From assembly GCA_030635045.1 (NCBI GenBank), contig DAOVZP010000151.1:1-5146 (forward strand): 5,146 nucleotides of DNA. Direction: 5' to 3'. The notes beneath the pieces were generated by a model. That model was not told where the DNA came from and made no database searches. It worked only from the letters and a program-made list of their open reading frames with translations. Shown in pieces: positions 1 through 5,146 of this stretch. Position numbers and translations under genes: made by a program. How positions within the stretch are numbered: the stretch's first letter is position 1; each line of letters starts with the position of its first letter. Source of the DNA: Bacteroidota bacterium (GTDB taxonomy: Bacteria > Bacteroidota > Bacteroidia > Bacteroidales > B18-G4).

Positions 1-23
1 TATTAATGGGGCATCGTATTTAA

Positions 24-96
24 GATCCTAGATGCTGGATACTGGATGCTGGATGCTGGATGCTGGATGCTGGATGCTGGATGCTGGATGCTGGAT
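24..96. repeat. Heptanucleotide tandem array, unit GATGCTG
   Basis: A direct 7-bp tandem repeat. Nine units run without interruption from 31 to 93, followed by a partial GAT at 94-96; all are GATGCTG except the second (38-44), which is GATACTG. A degenerate in-phase unit, GATCCTA, precedes them at 24-30. There are no spacers, so this is not a CRISPR array, and no credible reading frame or RNA gene covers it. It lies downstream of parE. The near-identity of the units suggests recent slippage expansion. Positions 1-23 show nothing recognisable. Confidence 0.95.
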
Positions 97-97
97 A

Positions 98-116
98 AAA
101 GCTCGAATTCAGCTTT
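98..116 (-). terminator. Weak candidate hairpin terminator for parE
   Basis: Read on the minus strand, AAAGCT and AGCTTT can pair (6 bp) around a 7-nt loop, and the second arm runs into TTTTAT. It starts 30 nt past the parE stop codon. The stem is short and AT-rich and its first arm lies inside the neighbouring repeat array, so it may be incidental. No better terminator is visible. Confidence 0.22.
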
Positions 117-145
117 CAGATTTCTGATTTCAGCTTTCAGATTTC
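109..145. repeat. Second heptanucleotide array, consensus TCAGNTT
   Basis: Five in-phase 7-bp units: TCAGCTT (109-115), TCAGATT (116-122), TCTGATT (123-129), TCAGCTT (130-136) and TCAGATT (137-143), then TC. Seen another way, it is a perfect 17-bp direct repeat at 108-124 and 129-145. The array ends at the base next to the parE stop codon (146-148). Its units are unrelated in sequence to the GATGCTG array, but the period is the same. Confidence 0.85.
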
Positions 146-2017
146 CTACGCCACCTTCTCCGTCTCCACCACATCTTCCTCTACCCTGAGGTTGTCAATG
201 ATGAAGAGTTGCCTGTTGGGTGTGTTTTTTCCCATATAGAAGGTGAGGAGTTCATTGATGGAAGATGAGCTTTTCAGCAGTACCGGGTCCAGGCGGATGT
301 TTGCCCCGATAAAGCCACTGAATTCATCGGGTGAGATTTCGCCAAGGCCTTTGAAACGGGTGATCTCGGGTTTGGGGCCGAGTTTACTGACAGCCTTGAC
401 CTTTTCTTCTTCGGAATAACAATAAATAGTTTTTTTCTTATTCCTGACCCTGAATAAGGGTGTCTGAAGGATCTTCACATGCCCGCGCTTTACGAGGTCG
501 GGATAGAATTGCAGGAAAAAGGTGAGCAGCAGCAAACGAATGTGCATGCCGTCTACATCGGCATCAGTGGCTATCACAACATTGTTGTAACGCAGGTTGT
601 CGAGCTCTTCGTCGATATTTAATGCTGACTGCAGGAGGTTGAATTCCTCGTTCTGGTATACGATCTTTTTGCTCAGTCCGAAACAGTTGAGAGGTTTTCC
701 CTTCAGGCTGAACACGGCCTGTGTCATCACATCCCTGGCTTTGGTGATAGAGCCGCTGGCAGAATCACCCTCCGTGATGAAAAGGGTTGAATCATAACCC
801 CGCTCATCATTGTTGTTATAGTGTACACGACAATCGCGCAGTTTCTTGTTGTGCAGGCTGACCTTCTTGACGCTTTCCCTGGCCAGCTTTTTAATGCCTG
901 CCAGCTCCTTACGTTCCTTTTCCGACTGCAGTATCTTTCTGTAGAGTGCCTCTGCGGTTTCAGAATTGCGGTGAAGGTAGTTGTCGAGATTCCTTTTAAC
1001 AATATCCGTTACATAATTCCTGATGGTCGTGCCATCGGGTTCCATCAGCTGGGAGCCCAGCTTGGTCTTGGTCTGCGACTCAAATATCGGTTCCTGCACC
1101 TTAATGCTGATCGCAGCCATGATGGATGACCGCACATCGCTGGTATCAAAATCCTTGTTGAAGAATTCCCTGACAGTCTTTACGATAGCTTCTTTAAAAG
1201 TTGTCAGGTGTGTACCACCCTGGGTTGTGTGCTGGCCGTTTACAAAGGAATAATACTCCTCACCATATTGCTTGGAACTGTGTGTAAAAGCAAATTCAAG
1301 GTCGTTTTCCTTGATATGTATGATAGGGTAGAGGAGGCCGCCATGGCCATTGATATTTTTTACGAGCAGGTCGAGGAGGCCGTTCTTGGCGAACATCTTT
1401 TGCCCATTGTACTTGATGGTAAGCCCGTTATTCAGGAATACATAGTTCCAGAGCATGCTTTCCACATACTCATGGATATAATGAAAATTGCCAAAAACTT
1501 CGTCGTCGGGGACGAAGGTGACGATGGTGCCGTCAGGCTCATCCTTTTCTTTCGCCACTTTATCATCGCGGATGATCACCCCCCGATTGAACTCAACGAG
1601 TTTCATTTTTCCTTCGCGGATCGATTGTATGATAAAATTGGATGAAAGGGCATTCACAGCTTTAGAGCCCACTCCATTCAGTCCCACGGCTTTCTTAAAA
1701 ACCCTGGAATCATATTTTGCTCCCGTATTGATCTTCGAAACGCAATCAACAACAGATCCCAGTGGGATGCCCCGGCCATAATCACGTATCCTTACCTGTT
1801 TTTCATTGATCTCAAGCTCTATGGTTTTTCCATGCCCCATCACGAACTCATCGATAGAGTTGTCGATGATCTCCTTGATCAGTACATAGATGCCATCATC
1901 CTGTGAAGCGCCGTCTCCCAACTTCCCGATATACATACCCGGACGCATCCGGATGTGTTCTTTCCAGTCTAATGAGCGTACACTCGCTTCAGTATATTTT
2001 TCAGCCACTTTTCCCAT
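146..2017 (-). CDS. parE: DNA topoisomerase IV subunit B (type IIA, ATPase subunit)
   Basis: ATP-hydrolysing subunit that works with ParC to unlink daughter chromosomes and relax DNA in the cytoplasm. Numbered from the ATG at 2017, the 623-residue product shows, in order: a GHKL ATPase domain ([10 protein letters not shown] with Glu49 and Asn53; DYGRGIP at 79-85; [14 protein letters not shown] about 112-125), a transducer domain with QTKTKLGS at 315-322 (Lys317 as the switch lysine), and a TOPRIM region with EGDSASG at 416-422, GKPLN near 440 and the metal-binding DADVDG at 485-490, then FKGLGE at 555-560. Length is normal for ParE and there is no long GyrB-type insertion. The frame is open upstream to a GTG at 2080, but the 21 extra residues are hydrophobic and basic and unlike the family; [20 protein letters not shown] is the expected beginning. 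No Shine-Dalgarno is seen. ParC is not in the window. GyrB is the alternative name, less likely from the motif style. Confidence 0.95.
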   Translation of the reverse strand: MGKVAEKYTEASVRSLDWKEHIRMRPGMYIGKLGDGASQDDGIYVLIKEIIDNSIDEFVMGHGKTIELEINEKQVRIRDYGRGIPLGSVVDCVSKINTGAKYDSRVFKKAVGLNGVGSKAVNALSSNFIIQSIREGKMKLVEFNRGVIIRDDKVAKEKDEPDGTIVTFVPDDEVFGNFHYIHEYVESMLWNYVFLNNGLTIKYNGQKMFAKNGLLDLLVKNINGHGGLLYPIIHIKENDLEFAFTHSSKQYGEEYYSFVNGQHTTQGGTHLTTFKEAIVKTVREFFNKDFDTSDVRSSIMAAISIKVQEPIFESQTKTKLGSQLMEPDGTTIRNYVTDIVKRNLDNYLHRNSETAEALYRKILQSEKERKELAGIKKLARESVKKVSLHNKKLRDCRVHYNNNDERGYDSTLFITEGDSASGSITKARDVMTQAVFSLKGKPLNCFGLSKKIVYQNEEFNLLQSALNIDEELDNLRYNNVVIATDADVDGMHIRLLLLTFFLQFYPDLVKRGHVKILQTPLFRVRNKKKTIYCYSEEEKVKAVSKLGPKPEITRFKGLGEISPDEFSGFIGANIRLDPVLLKSSSSINELLTFYMGKNTPNRQLFIIDNLRVEEDVVETEKVA

Positions 2018-2200
2018 TGTGGCAAAAATAATCAAACCCTTTTTAGGCCTGATAAAAAAACTCAAAAACTTTTCAAACACGCGTTGTTAACATCTTTCAG
2101 GGCTTTTAAGGGTGTATTTGGCAGGCCGGTATCCTATTATCTCAGACTTAATATTTTAAGTGGTCAGCTTATTTAAAAACAATATAAATATATCGTAAAA

Positions 2201-2266
2201 CAATAAAAAACTATTGAAAATAGATAAAAATGATTTATGTTTGCAAACGAAACTATTTAAAACGAA
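2201..2266 (+). promoter_or_regulatory. Candidate operator elements over the operon promoter
   Basis: Three symmetric or repeated elements cover the promoter. CAATA-N6-TATTG at 2201-2216 includes the -33 TTG. A perfect 10-bp palindrome, GTTTGCAAAC, at 2239-2248 overlaps the -7 box. AAACGAA is directly repeated at 2245-2251 and 2260-2266, start to start 15 bp. Their placement suits repression by a DNA-binding protein, and the operon encodes one. Function is inferred from position only. Confidence 0.35.
2214..2243 (+). promoter_or_regulatory. Bacteroidetes-type promoter of the DUF2975-HTH operon
   Basis: TTG at 2214-2216, a 19-nt spacer, then TATGTTTG at 2236-2243, an exact fit to the Bacteroidetes -33/-7 consensus TTG-N19-21-TAnnTTTG. 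Transcription should start a few bases after 2243, giving a leader of about 20 nt before the ATG at 2272. This decides the gene start: the in-frame ATG at 2230 lies inside the promoter and would not be transcribed. Confidence 0.7.
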
Positions 2267-2271
2267 CGATA

Positions 2272-2901
2272 ATGGAAGAGAAAAAAACACCTCTGAGTTT
2301 TCATGTGATCTACTGGATCATGAATATTATTACGGGCTTGCTTGCCCTTGTATGCCTTGCCGTGATCGTATTTTATGTGCTTCTGTGGACAGATTTCTTT
2401 GGCAATGACCTGCAGTTGCATGTGCATCTGCCGGGCCAGGTCAATATCATCGAGGCCGGCGTCATGCCCTTTTACGGAGAGGATGTTAAGGTTGAATTGG
2501 TAGAGGCCAATGCCAGGATACACTTTTTCAATACACCTGCACCCCTCGCCAGGAAATTCGCGATGGTCCTGCTGGGTGTTTGTGCACTGAGCTTTTTCCT
2601 CCTGTGGACTTTCAGGCAGTTTGTCGTGAATGTGCGCAAGGGTGCGATCTTTACCATAAGCAATATCATTTTGCTTCAACGGATCTCATATACGCTTATA
2701 GGTTTCTGGTTTCTGCTGATCGTGTATATGCGCGTGACATATTATTATATATCTGCCCGTGTGGAAATGGATAATGTGGAGATCGTAAGCGAATTCAGTA
2801 ATTATCCCGGGATCCTGCTTGCGGCTTTATTCATATGGGTGCTCTCCCATATTTTTATCCGCGGCTTGAAATTAAGGGAAGAACAAGAACTAACCATATA
2901 G
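2272..2901 (+). CDS. DUF2975 family four-helix inner-membrane protein
   Basis: The product is 209 residues from the ATG at 2272, chosen because the promoter overlaps the earlier ATG at 2230. Four hydrophobic segments are visible at about 12-39, 94-116, 135-158 and 178-197. A hydrophilic loop (about 40-93) follows the first helix and should face the periplasm. The segment FRQFVVNVRKGAIFTISNII (114-133), leading into LLQRISY, and the ending GLKLREEQELTI are the conserved features I associate with DUF2975. The family has no established biochemical function. It commonly sits beside a small YozG-like HTH gene, as in the Bacillus subtilis yoaS/yozG pair, and the same arrangement occurs here with a 2-bp gap, which suggests translational coupling and a sensor or partner relation. 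The family call is from motif memory, not a search. Confidence 0.85.
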   Translation: MEEKKTPLSFHVIYWIMNIITGLLALVCLAVIVFYVLLWTDFFGNDLQLHVHLPGQVNIIEAGVMPFYGEDVKVELVEANARIHFFNTPAPLARKFAMVLLGVCALSFFLLWTFRQFVVNVRKGAIFTISNIILLQRISYTLIGFWFLLIVYMRVTYYYISARVEMDNVEIVSEFSNYPGILLAALFIWVLSHIFIRGLKLREEQELTI

Positions 2902-2903
2902 CC

Positions 2904-3119
2904 ATGGCAATAATCGTAAACCTTGATGTAATGCTCGCCAGGCGCAAGATGAGCCTTACCGAACTAACGGAAAAGGTTGGGATCACCATGGCCAACCTCT
3001 CCATCCTGAAAAAAGGACATGCAAAAGCAATACGCTTTTCGACTCTGGATAAGATATGTGAAGTGCTGGATTGCCAGCCGGGTGATATATTGGAGTTTTG
3101 TGAGGGGGAGAAGGGGTGA
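2904..3119 (+). CDS. Small YozG/Xre-type helix-turn-helix regulator
   Basis: A 71-residue cytoplasmic DNA-binding protein that is almost entirely one Cro/C1-type HTH domain (HTH_26 style). The first helix is VNLDVMLARRKM (5-16). The helix-turn-helix is SLTELTEKVGITMANLSILKKG (17-38), with TMANLSILKK as recognition helix, followed by KAIRFSTLDKICEVLDCQPGDILEF (41-65). The frame is open further upstream, but that overlaps the preceding gene; the ATG at 2904, two bases after the DUF2975 stop, gives the family's normal length and start. It shares the promoter at 2214-2243 and probably controls its own operon. The last codons (CEGEKG) are purine-rich and merge into the purine repeat beyond the stop, so the original C-terminus may have been altered. 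Confidence 0.9.
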   Translation: MAIIVNLDVMLARRKMSLTELTEKVGITMANLSILKKGHAKAIRFSTLDKICEVLDCQPGDILEFCEGEKG

Positions 3120-3123
3120 GGAT

Positions 3124-3165
3124 TGAAAAAGGAAGAAGGAAAAAGGAAAAAGGAAAAGGAAAAAA
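3124..3165. repeat. Purine-rich heptanucleotide array, consensus GGAAAAA
   Basis: Units in phase are TGAAAAA (3124-3130), GGAAGAA (3131-3137), GGAAAAA (3138-3144), GGAAAAA (3145-3151), GGAAAA with one A lost (3152-3157) and GGAAAAAA (3158-3165). It begins 5 bp after the HTH stop codon, and the purine run extends back into the last codons of that gene. This is the third array in the window with a 7-bp period. The remaining bases before the next gene (3166-3210) show no clear hairpin or promoter. Confidence 0.75.
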
Positions 3166-3210
3166 CGAGGAACGAACTTGTCCTGAGGGGTGATAAAAAT
3201 AATTCATAAC

Positions 3211-4539
3211 ATGAAGCACACAAATATATTTATAAGACTTTCGCTGATCCTGTTAGCAATTATAAGTTGTAATAATTCTATTATTGAGAATGGCAACGAT
3301 GCAATACTCGACTGGGCTCAAGACAATGCAAGTGAAATAGAAACTCTGGAGTTGACAAACCGTCATGACGACCTGGAGTTGCTTGAGCAGATTATTGGGG
3401 AAGCACAACTTGTATGCCTGGGTGAAAGCCGACATGATATCCGGGAGCAATTTATGCTGAAGCATCGCTTTATTAAATACCTCGTGGAAGAACTGGGTTT
3501 TACAACGCTTATTCTGGAAGCAAGCATGCCATATTCCAAAGAGATCAATGAGTACATTTTAACCGGAGATGGTAATATTGAAGACATCATGGCCAATATG
3601 CCCGGATGGTTTTTGTGGGATACGCAGGAAATGACTGATATTTTTAATTGGATGAGGGATTATAATACAGATCCCGAAAATCTGCCAAAGCTTAAGTTCT
3701 TTGGAATTGATATTATGGCCCCCAATAACGGACTGGATCAAATTTTTGATTTCCTGAGAGTTGTTGATCAAAAAGCCCTGGAGAATTTTGAGAGTAAAAC
3801 ATATGCAAGGGATATTATTGAAGATGATAATTGGCAACAAACATTTCAGGGATATTCCGGATTGTCAGCCGGACAAAAGCAAATCCTGAATGACAATTAT
3901 GAAGAACTATACATTCATCTGCTGCAAAATGAATCTGAATATATTTCCCTGGCCTCCGCTGAAGAATATAATTGGATACTTCAATTAGCATATAGTGCCA
4001 GAGCGGCAAATGAGATGTTTTCTGCCGAAGAAAGGATTGAAATGGGGTTGATCAGGGATAATGCAATGGCGCAAAATACGCTATGGATAAAAAATAGTCT
4101 GTCACATGAGAAAATTATTGTCTGGGCCCATAACGTTCATATAGCCACGAGTGAATTTACGATGTCAATAGAAACGGAAAGCATTAAAGGAATGGGTTAT
4201 TTATTAAAAAAGGAACTGGGTGACGATATGGTTTCAATAGGGGCAGCTTTTAATCACGGTGAGTTTCAGGATTGGAACAGATCTTTTCCTTATGCAGATA
4301 GTAATACGATAGACGGAACACTGGCTCAATTGGGCATGAATTTCGCTTTGATTGACCTGAATGGAGAAACAGATAATGAGCATGTTTTAGATTGGCTGAA
4401 TAACGGCAATGTGTTGCGGGCCACTGATTTTTATATGACTTGTGTCCCGATAGAATCCTTTGATGCATTTTACTTCACTGACAGTATATCCAGAACAACA
4501 CCCAATCCGGAATCCTTGCTTAGATTCAGGGAGCAATAA
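3211..4539 (+). CDS. Erythromycin esterase family lipoprotein
   Basis: The 442-residue product resembles the Ere (erythromycin esterase) fold family, whose tested members open the macrolide lactone ring; most Bacteroidetes homologues are untested, so macrolide hydrolysis is not claimed. From the ATG at 3211 there is a lipoprotein signal: a basic start, hydrophobic residues 10-18 and lipobox IISC with Cys20. Family motifs follow: LGESRHDIREQF (70-81, with Glu72, His75, Glu79), LILEAS (Glu103), FFGIDI (163-168), RDNAMAQN (282-289), AHNVHI (306-311, His307 and His310) and GMGYLL (327-332). These Glu/His positions form the family's active-site cluster. The usual GExxHG appears as GESRHD. No acidic export signal follows the Cys, so a periplasm-facing anchor seems likely. 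A GTG at 3190 is an alternative start, but it only adds seven residues ahead of a good signal. Hand-counted sample lines are about 35-42% GC, against 48-50% in parE, suggesting a different origin. Confidence 0.88.
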   Translation: MKHTNIFIRLSLILLAIISCNNSIIENGNDAILDWAQDNASEIETLELTNRHDDLELLEQIIGEAQLVCLGESRHDIREQFMLKHRFIKYLVEELGFTTLILEASMPYSKEINEYILTGDGNIEDIMANMPGWFLWDTQEMTDIFNWMRDYNTDPENLPKLKFFGIDIMAPNNGLDQIFDFLRVVDQKALENFESKTYARDIIEDDNWQQTFQGYSGLSAGQKQILNDNYEELYIHLLQNESEYISLASAEEYNWILQLAYSARAANEMFSAEERIEMGLIRDNAMAQNTLWIKNSLSHEKIIVWAHNVHIATSEFTMSIETESIKGMGYLLKKELGDDMVSIGAAFNHGEFQDWNRSFPYADSNTIDGTLAQLGMNFALIDLNGETDNEHVLDWLNNGNVLRATDFYMTCVPIESFDAFYFTDSISRTTPNPESLLRFREQ

Positions 4540-4542
4540 GGC

Positions 4543-4602
4543 AGGATTTCCATGGCCAGACTTTCCATTCTCAAAAAGGAGCTGAATATTATTACTTTTT
4601 AA
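4543..4602 (+). pseudogene. Relic of a second YozG-like HTH gene (recognition helix only)
   Basis: In the gap after the esterase gene, plus-strand codons from 4543 read RISMARLSILKKELNIITF, then TAA at 4600-4602. The core ISMARLSILKK matches ITMANLSILKK in the intact HTH gene (codons 2982-3014): 9 of 11 residues are identical and one of the others is Ser/Thr. At the nucleotide level, 4543-4578 against 2979-3014 gives 27 of 36 identical without gaps, and five of the nine differences are silent third-position changes. Similarity fades afterwards. The first half of the gene is absent; the esterase stop codon lies just upstream. The end overlaps the last codons of the convergent gene. The alternative is a chance match or an unrelated 16-codon ORF from the ATG at 4552. 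Confidence 0.5.
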
Positions 4603-5146
4603 TCCATTTCAGGCTGTGCCTTTCCATGCCATTGTCGAGTTGGATGAAATAGATCCCCTGTTCCATCATTGAACAATTATATTTCAATTCTTTTTCAGGA
4701 TTTGAATGTTGGATATGATCGATCATTTTTCCATCAGCAGTATAGATGCTGAGGATTAGATCACCCTCCATACCATGGCTGATATTTATTTCATTACTTG
4801 CAGGATTTGGCCATGCATTATACATTGTAGATGGTTCACTTATTGCTTCATCTATCCCTACATAATCATAGTTGATATAAACCCCGGTATCGGTACAGCA
4901 AAACAGGGCCATGGCACTCATGCCGGGATTGTATGTGATCTGATTGATGTTCAGGTTTGGCAGGCCGCTATTCATGTAATGAAGGTTCTGATTAAGGGAA
5001 TCCCAGCGTGCTATGCCTTCATAAGGCGGAAACACTTCATCACTAAAACCAACAAATACATTTGCCATTGGATCCGTTCCGACACAATTGATTCTTGTAG
5101 CCCAGAACTCAACATTCCATGTGGCGCCGAAATCACTTGACGACCA
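4592..5146 (-). CDS. C-terminal part of a secreted Asp-box protein with T9SS type A sorting domain
   Basis: The frame stays open to the window edge, so this is the last 184 residues of a longer protein whose start lies beyond 5146; the internal ATG at 5068 is not the start. The fragment opens with WSSSDFGATW, containing an Asp-box (SxDxGxTW, residues 3-10) as found in BNR/sialidase-like beta-propellers. LFCCTDTGVYINYD (about 82-95) looks like a further propeller strand. Residues about 108-184 form a type A T9SS C-terminal domain: NAWPNPASNEINI, a central SIYTADGKMI, then GIYFIQL and the basic end LKWIKK. Such proteins cross the inner membrane by Sec and the outer membrane by T9SS, which removes this domain and releases or anchors the cargo. 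The enzymatic activity, if any, cannot be judged from this end. It converges on the esterase gene with 52 bp between stop codons and no clear terminator. Confidence 0.88.
   Translation of the reverse strand, partial: WSSSDFGATWNVEFWATRINCVGTDPMANVFVGFSDEVFPPYEGIARWDSLNQNLHYMNSGLPNLNINQITYNPGMSAMALFCCTDTGVYINYDYVGIDEAISEPSTMYNAWPNPASNEINISHGMEGDLILSIYTADGKMIDHIQHSNPEKELKYNCSMMEQGIYFIQLDNGMERHSLKWIKK

Larger units (their letters stand above)
2018..2271. other. Divergent intergenic region parE / DUF2975 operon
   Basis: This 254-bp AT-rich spacer separates two divergently read units. The plus-strand promoter lies at 2214-2243. I found no convincing promoter for parE. A small inverted repeat, CTTAA-TATT-TTAAG, occurs at 2147-2160 and could be an operator or chance in AT-rich DNA. 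There is no ORF that looks like a gene. Confidence 0.7.

Noticed and set aside
31..145. CRISPR-like array.
   Set aside because: Units are 7 bp, contiguous and without unique spacers, and there are no cas genes nearby.
597..1781. Several plus-strand open frames of 66-145 codons opposite parE.
   Set aside because: They overlap a strongly conserved gene on the other strand, show no known motifs, and are explained as antisense shadows of parE codons.
2023..2030. TATTTTTG on the minus strand just before the parE ATG, matching the -7 box and implying a leaderless transcript.
   Set aside because: No TTG lies 19-21 nt upstream, and such T-rich matches are common in AT-rich spacers.
2018..2080. Extension of parE to the upstream GTG at 2080, adding 21 residues.
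   Set aside because: The extra residues do not resemble ParE N-termini, the start is GTG, and the ATG at 2017 gives the expected family beginning.
3167..3190. Stretch containing GAACTTGTCCTGAGG, reminiscent of a dispersed extragenic repeat seen in many environmental genomes.
   Set aside because: Only a short part resembles it from memory and no second copy occurs in the window, so it cannot be supported.
3178..3207. Promoter for the esterase gene: TTG at 3178-3180 and TAATTCAT at 3200-3207.
   Set aside because: Spacing fits, but the -7 element lacks the conserved TTTG, and transcription would start at or after the ATG at 3211.
2257..3223. Minus-strand open frames opposite the DUF2975 and HTH genes.
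   Set aside because: The plus-strand products match families in full length; the minus-strand ones are low-complexity or motif-free shadows.
4540..4591. Bidirectional terminator between the convergent genes.
   Set aside because: Only short palindromes such as CCATGG and TGGCCA are present; no stem followed by a T run was found.
4775..5140. A 121-codon plus-strand open frame.
   Set aside because: It is antisense to the T9SS cargo gene, whose sorting domain and Asp-box are clear.

Overview
The window looks like chromosomal DNA of a member of the Bacteroidota (Bacteroidetes), probably an environmental or uncultured lineage. Three signs agree. The topoisomerase subunit reads like the Bacteroidetes form of ParE. 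One gene ends in a type A sorting domain of the type IX secretion system (T9SS), a system confined largely to this phylum. One gene pair has a TTG-N19-TAnnTTTG promoter, the Bacteroidetes form of the sigma-70 type promoter. No gene was identified by database search; all names come from motifs read by eye.

Layout. Positions 1-145 hold no gene, only two different 7-bp tandem repeat arrays, the second of which abuts the parE stop codon. Positions 146-2017 (minus) encode topoisomerase IV subunit B. A 254-bp divergent intergenic region (2018-2271) carries the promoter of a two-gene plus-strand operon: a four-helix DUF2975 membrane protein (2272-2901) and, 2 bp later, a 71-residue YozG/Xre-type DNA-binding protein (2904-3119). 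A purine-rich third 7-bp array (about 3124-3165) follows. Positions 3211-4539 (plus) encode a lipoprotein of the erythromycin esterase family, visibly more AT-rich than parE. Convergent with it, at 4592-5146 (minus), is the C-terminal end of a secreted protein with an Asp-box and a T9SS sorting domain; its N-terminus lies outside the window.

How the genes fit together. parE is housekeeping (chromosome decatenation with ParC). The DUF2975/HTH pair is a recurrent membrane-protein plus regulator module of unknown function, probably autoregulated; inverted repeats overlie both promoter elements. The esterase-family lipoprotein and the T9SS-exported protein are envelope or secreted accessory functions with no evident link to the others.

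The most unusual item is in the 52-bp gap between the two convergent genes: a short plus-strand stretch that translates to an almost exact copy of the recognition-helix segment of the neighbouring HTH protein, with most base differences silent. It looks like a relic of a second HTH gene, so the esterase gene sits between a complete and a broken HTH gene in the same orientation. I see no complete undescribed system, CRISPR array, RNA gene or insertion sequence here.
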